Shown here: positions 21,579 through 36,400 of the stretch, piece after piece
Layout: each line of letters starts with the position of its first letter
How positions within the stretch are numbered: the stretch's first letter is position 1
Assembly: GCF_039555335.1 (NCBI RefSeq)
Contig: NC_092647.1
Span: forward strand, 6,896,608 to 6,960,607
Length of the DNA: 64,000 nt
Origin: Amphiura filiformis
Lineage: Eukaryota > Echinodermata > Ophiuroidea > Amphilepidida > Amphiuridae
Direction of reading: 5' to 3'
The notes under the pieces: generated by a model
The model's input: the letters and a program-made list of their open reading frames with translations, nothing else
Database searches by the model: none
What the model was told of the DNA's origin: nothing
Translations under genes and position numbers: made by a program

Positions 21579-24382
21579 GTAAGTAATTTTAAATCTGAAA
21601 TAATAGCCTTAAAATAGCCTAAATTGTGAAATAAGTGCAACCGGTAGAATGAAAAGAAAGCGCAGATTTCTGCTAGACGTGATTTATAGCATTTACAGTT
21701 GAATGTTTAGTTATTTCGTGCAATTCTTGTCTGGTGCATTGTCGGGATTCATTGGAAAAGCGACGCGACATGCATGTTCACACTGTTCATCGTGCACATT
21801 CATGTGCCCATTGTTCTGTACGTGGTCATGATGCACAGCTGTTCAGAATGTTTGTGCAGATTGAACTTTGAAGTGAGCCTGATTCTGGTAACCAGGAGTG
21901 AAGGTTGATATGATGATTAATAAAGCTTCTTGACTTGTTTTAAGCATCCAGTTGCTGCCGGCTGAATCATTGGATTGATTGGAACAGGCTTTATTTTTAA
22001 TTTTATATCATTTATTTTATGATTTTATATATAAATAGGGAGTCTCAGGGTGAAACACCAAAAATCCAATTCCTATCTGTTTGAAAATGCTCAAAAGTAA
22101 TTTACCCATAAATAATTGAATTGGGAACGGGGAGGAATTGCTTAGCAAAAATGGATTTATATGTGCATTACTAAAAACAGCAAGCAAGATTTAATTTTTG
22201 TTCCAGCTTTAAATTTAAATAATTATTTATATTTATAATATTATATTGATACCTTCTGATTTTTAATTGTATAGTTTTGAAGTGAATTTTTTTTTCCGCT
22301 TCCACCAGACTGGTGTTGTTGCTGGGACTGGTGACAAATTCAAAAATCCATCTCAATACTTTGCTGGGTTTATAATATTTAAAAAAAAAAATGTGATGCG
22401 ATCAATCAAAATCAGTCGGAACCTCGGAAATATTAAATTTTCAGTTTCTTTTTAGTAAAAAGCATTTAGAAAGCTGCATTTTGCAGAAAACCCCATTGAA
22501 ATTGAACCACCAGTTCCAAAAATATGAGCAATTAATGATTTTCCAAAACAACAGGAAACAAAAGGAAATATTGCCTTTGCTTTGTCTGGCTACATCTCAA
22601 AATCAATATTTCTGAGTTCCGACTGATTTTGCTTCATCGCATCACATATGAAGATACAGGAAAAAATTAATTTGAGGCACTAAAAATCGATATTCCCTAA
22701 AGCCCTGTGACCTATCAGGTAATGACGTATTCGGGTACCCGAGGTAAATTTTGGGTGGGTAACCGGGTACCCGTATCAAACGTTTAAAAAAAAAATTAAA
22801 AAAAAAAAAAAATTTTGAATTAATAAGTAAACAATGAATGATCCGAGCATAAACTCAAGGTCCAGGGACACTACAAAGCTGGAAAAAAAATTTAAAAAAA
22901 AAAATTAAATCCGTAAATGGAATTTATATCCGGGTCTAGGGAAAAAAAGGGTAGGTACCGTGCTCGAATATCCGGGCTTGAGTCACTGTCTTAACTTCAA
23001 CCATAGACACTGTGCCAGGGACTGCCTTTTGAGGAGAGCGAGAGCAATCGCTCTCTACTGCTCTCCTTAAATCTGATATAGGAGAGTGATTTTTAGCTCT
23101 CCTTAGTTGACCATTCTCTCCTTTGCGTCCATATCCCATGCATTTATTGCATGTAGACGCAGACAAAAATTTAATCATTAGTTGATGATGAAAATTAGAA
23201 ATTTCCATTTCTAAATATTTTTAATAAAAGCCCCAAAATTTTGACCAACCTGCTAAGAATTGAAGTAAATGTAATTGCTTTTGTGGTTGATTAAAAAATA
23301 AATTCTAAGGACAAAAATTACTATACTGGTAATATAAGTTTGTTTCAAAAATGGACAAAGTTATAATTTGTATTCACTTCATAATCTTTTATTAGGCTCT
23401 TGAAACTTGGTTTCCTGTCACTTTTTTTCAGCTCATAAAGGTGATTTCCATTTCTCACAAAAATTAGTCCCTCTGGCCCCACCAAATACATGTATGAATA
23501 TGATGTACAGATAGCAAAATGAAAAGGGGATCACTAAGGTCTTAAGCTGAATTTATACTCAATCGCTTTTGCAGAAAAGTGATTTTCACGCATGCTCAAT
23601 GTTTACTTACATTTCCAGAGCGTCAAGCCGATCAATCGATTCAAATTACTGAGGCAAAAACGACGTCGCTTTTGCAAGTTGAAGAAATCTCAACTTCCCA
23701 GCGATATCGCTTGACACAGGAATGCGTCAACCAATCATATACAACCATCTGAATCTATTATTTTGCTAATTAATTTACCTTTCTCGATTATTAATTTTTG
23801 GTGATGAATTAATTCAAAGCAATAATTATTGACAGCAACTGATGTTTTAAACATGTATTTTGTGGCATTTAGAATATTTTAATTGTCGTCTGCAATCGCT
23901 ATCAGCTGCTATCGCCGTGATAAGTATAAATGCAAAAGCGACGAGCGATGCATCGCAAAATTCGGCGATTGCAAATCGTTTTTTCAAAAGCGATTAATCG
24001 CATCGCTCGGCGATCAGAGTATAAATTCAGCTTTAGGCAGGATTTGAAGGTTTGGGTGTGTGTAACACAGAATTAGAGAAGGAGAACCGGGACTCCCTAT
24101 ACCGCCACATACAATCGCGCCGTCAGCTATGGGGAGAAAATTGGGGGTATTCGGGTCCTTGCCGACGGTGTGCGGAGACGAACAAAAACTATTCTGCGTC
24201 TCATCTGAAGCGTCTTGGTACTCGCGTGCAGGTCGCATCAAGTGCGTCGCTTAAATGCGCCCTTCATCCATGTCGCGCTTGTAGGCATAATCGGTATTGT
24301 AAAAACCGAAAACCGATAAACCGTCTGTGTAAAACCGATATAAACCGAAAAATCGGTTTTTGAAAAAAAAAAAAAAAATTGA

Positions 24383-24414
<32 letters not shown>

Positions 24415-27400
24415 ACAAGTTTTTAATGTTTTTCCTACCCATAAACAAACTCTTAACCCTCCCCTAAACCTTACTACATAATATACAAACCCACCCAAGC
24501 CCAACTAACCTAACACCCATGTCACAACCCCAAAGGGGAATTGGGAAATTTAAATTTCACCTAAAAATCGGACCTACATGTATAAACATATAAAAATATT
24601 CTTTTTCAAATTTCAAATGTTACTTTGTTTTAATGTTTTTCTGACCTTAAACAAACTATAACCCTTTTTCCCAGGCCTTACTATAACTATGCAAACTCAC
24701 CCAAGCCCAACTAACCTAACACCCCAGCCCCAACACCAAAGAGGGAATTAGAGGTAAATTGATTTCACCTAAAATCGGACCTAGACATGTTTAGTGTTAT
24801 TAAATGCATAAATATATGTCAATAATATTTCAATTACCTTGTTTAGCCTCATCTCATCAAAATGGCTATTTTTATGGCTAATTATAAAAGGAGAAACATT
24901 TCACATAATTTTGAAATTTCAAAAAAAAATCTAAAATTCTGAAAATACAAAGAAAATACATTAGAGTGCACAAGTTGTTTTCTTCTAGGTAAGAATTTTT
25001 ATCTTACATACACCAGTTTCTTTCTTGCAGGTTAGAAATTTGATAAATAGGCCCATGCATGAATTTTGTATATGATGACCTATTTATCAAATTTCTAACC
25101 TGCAAGAAAGAAACTGGTGCATGTAAGATAAAAATTCTTACCCAGAAGAAAAAACAACTTATGCACTTGAATGTATTTTTTTTTGTATTTTCAGAATTTT
25201 AGATTTTTTTTTGAAATTTCAAAAATTCTTTAAAGGTTTCTCTTTTATAATTTAGCAATAAAAATAGCAAATCGATGAAATAAGGCAAAATAAAGTAATT
25301 AAAACGTTATTAACACATTCATGCATTTAAAACATCCAAAAAATTAAATACCTGTCCGATTTTCAAGTTAAAATCAATTTGTCCCCTAATAAGGGGGCAA
25401 GGGTTTTGGGTTAGGTTAAAGGTTAGTTGGGCTTGGGTGGGTTTGTATAGTTATAGTAAGGTTTGGTAGAAGGGGTAGTCGTAAGGTTGGGGTGGGTTAG
25501 AGGGTTATAAGGTAAGGAAAAACATTTAAACAAAATAAAAAAAAAAAAAAAATATATATAGGTCCGATTTTTAGGTGAAATAAATTTCATCCCTAATTCC
25601 CGATTCGGCAAGGGTGTTAGGTTAGTTGGGCTTGGATGGGTTTGTATAGTTATAGTAAGGTTTGGCAGAAGGGGTAGTCGTAAGGTTGGGGTGGGTTAGA
25701 GGGTTATAAGGTTAGGAAAAACATTTAAAAAAAAAATAAAATAAAATAAAATAAAATCGATTTTTTTTTTTTTTTTTTTTTTTTCGGTTTTTCGGTTTTT
25801 GAAAAAACGGTCGGTATCGGTTTCGGTATTGATTTCAAACCGATATAAACCGCGAAGCTTGAATGACAACGAATGCCTCGAGTGCATTCCGAGGGAAACC
25901 GAATACCCCCAATTTTTGCTCCATGCCTGTATCAAGATGTCGGTCGAGTCCCGATTCTCTGTCTTTAATTAATTCTGTGGTGTGTAATTAAAAAAAACTG
26001 GGTGTGTAAATTTAAGATTTGTGTACAAAGTATAGTCCATGTGGGGAAAAACTGGGTGTGTATTTACAAATTTGGGTGTGTAAAACACTCCCTACACGGC
26101 TGGCTGCCTAAACCCTTGGGATCACTGAAGACTGAAATGTTTATGGTCATGTGTCTTATGGTGGGACCACAAAATACCTGGTGGCGTTACATTTTTCTCT
26201 TCCCTTTCTGATAAATTGTCACAAAGTTATTCTTTGTCCAATTGCATCAAGTTTGGGCTCATTATACAGCTTGATTATTCTAATTTTCAAATGTGTTTCA
26301 CAATTTGGAATTCCAATTCGTTTAATTAGCGAAAAATATTAAAATGTTAACGAAGGTAAACCTGGTGGATATGTGGTAGAGGATATGTGGTAGAGGAGTA
26401 TGTACAATCTCTATGGCAAATGCTTTGAAGACATGAAATCTTTTTGAATTTTAATTATATCATTGTCAAATTGTGTGCTATACATGCAAATCATACCTGA
26501 AATGAAAGCTTGTTTATTCATTATTCATATTCAGCTATTAATTTCATCTAATCGTGTTTACAAGTATTCACTGAGAACTGCAAGTCACAAGAACCACAAT
26601 TTTTTACTATTCACTTACACACAAATGCAAAAATTTTCAGTCACAACATGCATTTTGGCTTTCAATTGTTGTATCTTGAGAATTATACACCCTAAGATAG
26701 GAAAATTATACATTTTTGGAAAGCTTTTTACCCCAGGAATCTAAATATGCAGTTAAAATAAATGTAGGATACACTCTAAAGAAAATATTTTCAAAAATGT
26801 AATCAACATTTTGTGCATGAAGTTATGTATATTTTCGCACCCTGTATCACCACTTTGGTCAGTCATAACATAGCAAAAGTATACATTTTATTAAAGCTCA
26901 TAGTGTTGCCTGTCCCAAAATTAGATTTCATTTGAGGTATTCCATATCAGTAGCAAATGCCGTAAATAATCAATTTACTAGTAAAATTTAATTTTTTCAT
27001 GATATCACCCTATATATTTTCTTACACACCCTGTAAACCAACTTCAAATTTACATAGTTGGATTCCTTGGAACATAAGCTTTCCAAAAATGTATAGTTTT
27101 GCTGGTGCGAGATGTTTAGTTTAGTCATGTATCAATTTTAGTGAAAAGGAAGACACATGATCAAAATCAGTGCTTGTAAAGCAAATGTGCCCCACCATAA
27201 GACACATGACCTTATTCCCTGCAGCTGCTTCCGAAGAACACTTTAAAAAAAAAATATTTAGGAAAAATAAAAAAAAAGTACTATTTTGCCAAATAATGAA
27301 TTTTTTTATGATTCTTGGTTCACAACACGGGTGAAATTAAATAACATTTAGGCCTACATGTGACAGGAAACAGGAAATCAAGATGCAAGGTCCTTAAAGG

Positions 27401-30400
27401 ATGACTCTGGCAATCACAACATTATGCCTTTTTATTGTTAGAAAAACAATTATCATTAATATCAAGCACAAATCCTTTAGATTAGAGAGCAAGTTGTGTA
27501 TTAAAAAAAGTAGAGATCTAATTTTCCCTCGCATTTGCTCTCTCCCCTTCTGCTCAATTTTATATACAGCACGAGCCAGAACAAGTGCGAAAGCTTTTCT
27601 TGGGTGGACTCAACTTTGAGACGACAGAAGAGGACCTGAGGGAATACTTTGGCAAGTATGGAGAGATCACAGACACAGTCGTCATCAGGGACAAGGTGAA
27701 CAAGAAGTCCAGGGGCTTTGGCTTTGTCACATTCAAGACGTTAGCCTCGGTAGACCATGTCATCAAGGATGGAAGGGAGAAGGCACAGCCAGACACAAAA
27801 TCAGGACACAACATCAAAGGCAGATATATTGAGTGCAAAAGAGCCATTTCAAGAGAGGTTAGTGCAAATTTGTTAATACTGAAAATTTATTAGCGATGTT
27901 ACTGATGCATGTTGACAGAGTCCGGTGTTGATCAAGTGTGATCATTACTGATCAACCTTTGTAACGCTCGATGGACTGAGATGCACGCATTGACGAGATT
28001 GGGCGCTGGAATGAAATAACAATTTTCTTTGTTTTATCTCATTAGTTTGGTTTCAAAATTAAATTTATATACTAGTGAAAGCGAACATTTTATGAAAAAT
28101 ACTGCATTACAAAATGATGCCTTGTGAAAATACATGGAAAGCAAAATGATGACAAAGTTCAATCCATTCTCTTAGTTTTGTGTGTATTTTCTTGCTATTA
28201 CTTTGTTCATTGATTGACTCTTGGTGCTAGTGTTTTACTAAATGCTGATTGTCTCATTGAGCTGAAGTGTAGCAGGTGGTACAGACAGGGAGGTGCACTC
28301 TACCTCTTGAAACCAATGACGAATGGACGGCTCTGATTGCTGACATTAAAGTTTTGGAATCCAGCTTGCAGTGTCTGATTAATAACTTTCAATTTGGTTG
28401 ATGAAGTCATTATATTAAGCCCAGGTTGGAATTCCCCGAAAGTCTGCTAGAATGTGAAGTATTTTTGTCTCATATATTTCAGGATTCAGAAAATGAAAAC
28501 ATGAAATTACCAAACAAGAAGATCTTCTTAGGTGGAATCGGTGAAGGGATCAAGAGGATGATCTCAAGAACTATTTTAGCAAATATGGTCAAGTGGAGCA
28601 GGTAGTCATTCCATTGGACAAAGATAAGAAGCAGAGGAGGGGTTTTGCATTTGTTGTATTCAATAACACAGACGATGTGGACAAAATCTGTGGTAAGTGG
28701 ATTGGAAGGAAAGCAATGTTCAATTTAAGGAGGTACTACAACCATTCCCATACCTGCCAACTGTCCCTATTTTTACTGAAACAAAAAGCATAAAAGAGGG
28801 CGATTTTACAATGTGTCCCTATTTTTGCAAAAATATGACCCTATTTTCAGATTTTTTCTCACATTTGTCCCTATTTGTGAGGTTATAGGGTTGGAAGGTA
28901 TGCATTCCATTTTGTTTGCATTTTTTTCTTCTTCATTTTGTGGTGAAATGAGAAAAAAAATTAGACAAAGTGCCAGTGGTATGCAAAATGAAGGGGCAAA
29001 TCTTCTCGGTCTATTGGTGGCATCGGTATCAATGCAGCTTACTTGCTTTTACAGATAGTTCAAGCCAAAAAGTGGTACATCACTTTCAGGGGTAGCGTTT
29101 TAAGGGGTCTTGGGGTCCAGGACTCATTGATTTGGCAGGTCCCCGTGATTTAGACCCCTTATTTTTGTACATCTGTGTAGAGTTACATGCCTGGACCCCT
29201 GGACTCAGCAGGTCACCGCCAAACCTGGTCACTTTTCAATCGAAGATTCTGCTATGCAATATTCAGTTATATGTTTCTTTCTCTGTATAGGTTTCAAGAC
29301 GCATGTCATTTGCGGTAAGAAGGTGGAAGCCAAGAAGGCTGTGCCGCAGAACCAAATGGAGAGAGGCGGTCGTGGTGGACGTGACGGATGGGGAGGTGGC
29401 GGTGGATTTGGAGGAGGTGGATTTGGAAGAAGGGGAGGTGGAGGTAAGCATTTCATGTCATTTTTCTTAACGCACGATCCATTCCATCCATCCCTAATTT
29501 TGGTTTTAGATTTGCCTTGATTTATCAATGATCAACATCCTTGCAGTGTGGTTCTATATGTTTGCAAGTTTCAACTATTGAAGTGTTGAGCAGGCCCTGT
29601 CTTTTGAAAATTGCTGGCGAGTGACAAATCACTCTCCTCAAAACTTGTCAGGTGAGCTGTAGGTGAGTGATTTTAATCACTTATATTAGTATTACACCAA
29701 ATGTAGCGAGTGATAAAAAGCTCTCCTCAGCTTCATTTTAGGCGAGTGATTGCACTCACTCGCCTCAAAAGACAAGGCCTGGTTGAGTTGTCGCTCTCCT
29801 AACTTGCTCAGGAAGGTGACGATAAGCTCGCCTGGAATCTCAATGATCAACAATATCTTTTAATTGCTCCCCTGGCAGCTCCACTATTGAACATCCTTTT
29901 GGAGAATGATGTGAAGCTCACCTGCAAGTTTCAAAAGTCAACATCTGTTTTTTGTGTGAAACACAATTTTGTTTCAAAAATCACAACTGCTCACAGCTCA
30001 CTAGTGCAATTTAACTACGAACACCAATTGAAAACACATCTGACCAACTATTCACCTGTAATATCTTCAAATAGAGAATCTAGGTACATTCATACTTCCT
30101 GTATGGAATTGCAGTGGTTGTGAAATAAGGTGAACCCTAATTAGGGGTGTCTACGTTTACACGTTTAACCGACTGTAAAATGCACTATCCGTTTAGGAAA
30201 ATCTCGAACCGTTTAAAGTATTAAAAAAAATTTAAAAAATCACATACGTTTACACGGTTAACGGACCGGATTGTGATCTGTTTAAACCGTTAGACAAATA
30301 ACCGTTAATTTACATCCCTAACCCTAATATAATATATACTAAATGCCAGATGTAGTTAATCTTTACAAAACAAATCACTAGATTTCCAGGAGGTAGGCTA

Positions 30401-33400
30401 AATGCAATCAACAACCTCTTTTCTTTTCAATTTTCTGCAGTTTACAGACATGCTAATATAGGTTTGCTTTTTAAATACCTTACTTACCTTTAAAAACTTG
30501 CCTCATAAGAAAGAAAAAAAGCAGGGGTCTTCACTCTGCTCTAGATACCAGACTTCTTGTTTTTCCTTGCACTCACTCTTTAACCAATGAAAAACCTTCT
30601 TTTTCTGCTGGACCAGCACAGTGGATTGAGTGGAATCTCCCTAAGTTACTATGGGAGAGTGAGTTGGCACAGCGGTTTTTCCCTCATCTTGCACCTCTGC
30701 TCCACAGTCTGGGGTTCAAGCTCCGGTCATGCCCAAGGACTGTATGTGCATTTGGTTTATCCGATCCAAGCTCGCTCTGGCAAGTTTTATCCGGGATCTC
30801 CGGTTTCCTCCTGCTTCAAAAATCGGTGATTAGTTGTTTGGTTATCAAAAACTTCCTTCCCAATGGAATTTGGGGAGCTGCTCAGATAATTGGTGGATGT
30901 TACAATCTAAGTGTGGATATGTTTCCGTCGCGCATCAGCTGCAAACCGGCCTAGTTGATGCGATCTGATTCTGGTGATTCACCAGTCGCAGCAAAATTAC
31001 AGCGCTTAAATCCTCTGGGAAAATGCGCTATATAAATCCAAAATATTATTATTTATTTATTACTAACTCTGTGATCAGTATCACAAGTGTACATTACTTG
31101 AGAGCAGTATGTAACAAATGTTTTGTGTAGGCCTAGCAGTTTATTAGACTTACTGGCATGTGCAGGTACTAGGATTCCAATAAATTAGGAGGTTTTGTTT
31201 ACAATTTTTGGCAGGTTTCTTTGGCGGCCCAGGGTTTGACGATATGAACGGATTTGGCCATGGTCCAGGTAAACCACCTGTGATAAAGTTGCTGTGTAAT
31301 CTATTTATTTTTAATTATAAATATTTTTGTTTTGTTTTGTTATAAAAAGCAGATAGTTAAAATAATTAATGTGAGGCCTAGTTATTAAGTATTTTAGAAG
31401 TTAGATTTCCGAAACTGGTAAGTTGTAGAATTCTAGTTTGTGTTGAATTCCCTCCCCATGAAAGTTTAAACAAGATTGATAAGCATAACTTGCATGTTTG
31501 TTTGTTTTTTGTCTCACTGTCTAGCTCTTTGTGGCCATTGTAGTGGCATTCAGTTTTCCAAATATTTTATTTTTCCATATTCACATCACAGTTTCAAAAT
31601 TACAGTAGGTGAGCTTGTACAGCGTTTACTTGATGGCATTTGTTTATTCCCAAAAGGCATGCTAAGTTGTCTGTCTAAATTTTTCTTAATTTGTAGTAGT
31701 CAAAACTGAATAAAAGCTAGAATTTCTCCCACCACAAAGGGTAAAGGTAAGTTTATATGCATTGAGTAACTCTGTGTGCATGTCAGGGTTGCCAAACCGG
31801 TGATTTGGTAGCCCAAATTGGTGACTTCTGAAGTTTTTCCCCACAATTTTGATCGTTTCCTCTCCTATAGAAAGCAATGGTGAAGAAAAAAATTCAACAT
31901 TGCATGGCTCCCGCAACTTCTGGTAGTTTCCTGTCCCATAGAAACCAATGGTTAAGAGAGAAATGAGCAACTTTTCGATGATTTGACCGACGATTCGGGC
32001 TGAAAATGTTGGGCAACCCTGGTGTAGGAATGATGATATTAAAGATAATGTTTTCCATGTTCTGTTTTGCTTCCAGATCGGTTTGGAGGCGGTGATCGTT
32101 TTGGCGGCGGCGGTGGTCGTTTTGGCGGTGGCGGTAATGGAGGTGGACGCTTCGGTGGCGGAGGTGGTTACGGTGGTGGAGGCGGATATGGTAGCGGAGG
32201 CGGATATGGTGGTGGAGGCGGTGGATATGGAAGTGGCGGCGGAGGATATGGTGGAGGCGGAAGCAACTACAGTCAGGTATGTATTGGATTTGGCACTCAA
32301 TATGCTCCGTTATTTAATTATCCTTGACACGGGTTGTGAAACCTGTGTGAATGAATACATGTACAATATACCTACTTTCTGTATCACCAAACTCATTGTA
32401 TCATGTATTCAATACATAGGTCAACAAACTTGGGCGTAGTGAAGAGAATGCAGAGACGCCCAAACTGGTAAATATATAGAAAGTATTTTAGACCTGTATA
32501 ATTGAATTCATGGTCCCCCCAAAAATCAAGCATAGTCTATGTCTAGTGAAACTTTCAATTGACATAACATTAGTTTCTGTGACACACAGTTGTGATGAGA
32601 TCATGTCAGAATTTTCCAATCGATGCGATGTGTATCAAGTCGTGTACTATTGATTACCCAGGAGAGCCACCCTAGGGGCAACATTTGCACTCGTTCACTT
32701 GAATTCCAACATTACTTTCAAAGTACTCCAACACGAGGGACATGCAGAGATATATGGTACAAAATTGTTTACCCAAGGCCAAGAACCGATTTCTTTTCCA
32801 TAGAAAGATAAATTGATGATGATACAATTCAGGCATTTCGGTCATAAAAATTTGGTGGCGCTGTCTGGTCAGCTAGCATACTTATGTTTTAAAATAGGGT
32901 TCCCAGCCACTTGGGGAAATTAGGGAAAATCAAAATACATTTTTCCAGACACAGAAAACTCGGGAATTTGGGAAAAGCTGCTTAAAGTAAAATTAGGGAA
33001 AACTTCCGAATATGATTGGCCTAAGAGAGCAATTGGTTTTCGACCGATTCAGTGCCCCTTCAAAGGGTGAATATGTACTTTTGTATGCGAAGGTAAAGAG
33101 CAAATATTTCTCATGGAGTTTTAAAACTTATCAGGGAAAAATCAGGGAATTTAGTTTTTGTAAAATGCTGGGAACCCTGGTTAAACATTGTTTCCAAATT
33201 TGCATGCCTTGCATGTGCACAGTTTGTTGTCCAAAGGGACAAAGGAAATTGGCATGTTCTAATATTTGTTATTTCAAGAAACATATGTTTTCGGTTGCTT
33301 CACTGCAGGGGTGGGAAACTGTAGGATAGGTACAAATAATCAGAAAAGTGCACAACATAGTGTGTGTCCATATAATTTGGTTCACGTCAAGTTTGGTAGT

Positions 33401-36400
33401 GACGTACGTTTGTATTTTGCCCGCCGCAGTATCGAATCACACGTAAGTTAAACATGCTGAGTATACATGCACGCATACAGGAGCGGTTTATCTGCACACT
33501 TGCGACACAACCGCAAAAAAAGCATTGTTGTCACTACCGAACTTGAGGTGAACCAAATTATAGTCGGTTAGTGTGCATTTAAAGGGATGTGCAGTAATTT
33601 AATTTTGATGCCTAAAATTTAAAAGGCTAGTTTGTTGGACTGGTCAAGACTGTGGTAAGTTGTAATCTGCGCTTACCACATATATAAGAAATCTAAATCC
33701 CAGATCATGAGATGTTATACCATCATGCAGTGGGAGGGACTCTTAATATTTATTCTGCATTCATATAATGTAAATTCCACCAGTACACCTGAAGGTTACT
33801 GGACTCAATTTGCATTGTGGGATACATGTATGTTGTAATCAAATCTGTCTACCTGGTGAATGTCACTAATCTAAATCCCAGATGATATCCCATCATGCAA
33901 TGGGACTTAACACATATTCTGTATAATGCAGCGGTTCCCAATTATAGCGGCTCCCAATTATGTCACACACGCCAACCCAATTTTTGCCCGACTTACTTGT
34001 CACAACCCACAAACTATAGAGGTATACACCTGCAGAGTGCAGGTATCCAGAGGTAGGGGAAGGGTAGACAGTACGACCAAAATTTTGAGTTGTCTAGCTT
34101 ATTAAACTAGTCGTATAAACTTTACAAAGGCAAACAAGTCGCATAAAATGTCAAGGTTGACTTAAAAAATAAGATGCAACTTGACATGAAATAAGTTCAA
34201 AACATGTTCAATAAGTGCCTACTGCTAAATCCACTGCGCAAGAAAATTTAGAATTCAGGTACACAATGCAGCTTTAAAACATGCCATAATGATAGCCTCA
34301 TGATTTTCTATCGTAAGGGTTTTGCCTGTGACCCTTTTTTTTTTAACCGCTCGCATAATTTAAACTCCACCTGTGATGTGATGTGATGCTAGAACAGGCT
34401 GCCCCTGGATCATACCTGGTCAGTAGATCACCCTTTAATGCACCATAGTTGGTTTTGTTATAGAGCCACACATTGGGGTGGAGATGCTTCTAATAGCGGT
34501 GGTGCATATGGTGCAATAAAATCCTTTGTCTAGCTGGTGAATGTACCTAATTGGTCCTTGTAAAACTAATGCTGCCTGCCCTTCCTTGGCCTACGAAGGT
34601 CAAAATTCCAGTAACAGGTTACCTGAATTAAAAAAAGGAGAAGTTAAAGCCCCTAGACCCGAAATAACTTGTTACTCAAGGTTGGAAACCGGCAGGGGTA
34701 GCGCTAGAACAAAGCGCTCCAGAGTCCGCAGGGACCCCGAACTTGCAGAAAATCTGAAAGTAGGGGGTCCGTAATAGAGTTTGGCGAGTCAGAGTTGCAC
34801 AAATGCAGCATAAATAGTATGTCTGCGGTAGCACTAGATTGAAAAGCTGGGGGTCTGCAGGGACCCCTGAACTCAGCAGAAAAGTTAAAAATAGGGGGTC
34901 CGAACTGTATTTTGGTGAGTCCGGGACCCCAAAAAGCAGCCTAGCACTACCCTTGGCAACCGTGAAATACTGCTACTAAAAAGTTTCATTTGGCATGATG
35001 GGCTCATGAATATTTATGAGGTTTAAGAATGTTACACATCTTGTCTTTATAATAATGAATTATTTATTTTTGATTTGTTCTTTCATCAGGGTGGCAACTT
35101 TGGAGGTGGCGGCGGCGGCGGGGATAACTATAGTAGTGGTGGTGGTGGTTACGGTGGAGGAGGAGGAGGATATGGACAGAATAGTGGAGGAGGTGGAGGA
35201 TATGGAGGTGGAAACAGCGGATATGGTGGAGGCGGATATGGAGGAGGCCAAGGTAAGCCATGAGAATAATTATGATTGTTTAATAATATTTAATAGTAAA
35301 CATAGCAAATGTGCCACTTCACATTATATTGCTATCCTAATCTTGTTATAATTTTCCCACCTAACTTTTTGGTGCATCAAGTGAAATAGGAATTTTCATT
35401 TGCAGTTGTAAATTAGTAACATTAAAAGATCTGCAACATGTGTAAAACATCTGATTTAATAAAAAAAATGCAGTCAGCAAGTCATGCATTGCGAATCATG
35501 TATTTTATAACCATTAAGAGATTCTTGATCAAACTTGCTCACTCCCAAATTGTACTTTTGTGCCATGCAGGATACGGCAATGGTGGAAGCAGCTTCAACA
35601 ACGACAGCTTTGGTTCAAATTACGGTGGTAGCAACTCCAGTTATGGCCCCATGAAAGGAGGCGGTAGCTATGGCGGCGGAAGGGGACAAGGCCCATACCA
35701 ATGTAAGTCTAATTCACACAGGTTGTTAAGCTCTGTCCAGGTGAAGTGATACAGGGTTTTTTACCTGTTCGTTGTGCTCGGGCCAGAGGATGATTGAAGT
35801 ACTTCCCACAATCCGTCGAAAGGACCAAAAAAAAACCAAAAACGTACAGATAGTACAGAGGTACAAGTTAATTGTTGTATAGTGAAATTGCAGCTCAAAT
35901 GACTGAAAATATACTGCATTCAAGATTGGTAGTGACATCACAGCGGGTTTGAGCTTTAAAATTCTTGGAATCGGCATAACACGCTCTGGGTAAAGGCGGC
36001 ACAATCAGAATGCTTTCTCTCTCACATTTTGACGTCACTACCAATCTCCAGATGACAAGCAGTATGCAGGTGACCTTGGCCAGTTTGCTCCCAACGCAGT
36101 GGGTGATGGGAAGTGCTTCAACCAGACCTTTCCAAACTTTTTTCCGGGGACCCAAATTTCATCAGAAAAATATTTTGCGACAGAGGGGCACATCGTCCTG
36201 CTGACTGGCTCCCAGAATGGCTTGACCAGGACAAATGCGCAAAGCGGGCAACAATTTGCAAATTATGTCAGTGCTAAAATGGGTAAAAGTGTGGTTACTG
36301 ACCAATACGATGGTACCCTGCACATAAATGCACAGATATGTATTTTATGTGGCTGCGGCCCCTAAAAGGGTCGCGACCCACAGTGTAGGAACCGCAGGCT

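Noticed and set aside
31686-32300. 204-residue Ser/Thr/Ala-rich open frame on the minus strand
   Set aside because: It is the reverse of hnRNP exon 6, where glycine codons read backwards give Thr, Ser and Ala. No domain or splice support.
33930-36390. Possible hAT ends CAGCGGTTCCCAA and GTAGGAACCGC
   Set aside because: The tips are 2.4 kb apart with hnRNP exons 7 and 8 between them, so they cannot be one insertion. They may be two solo fragments.
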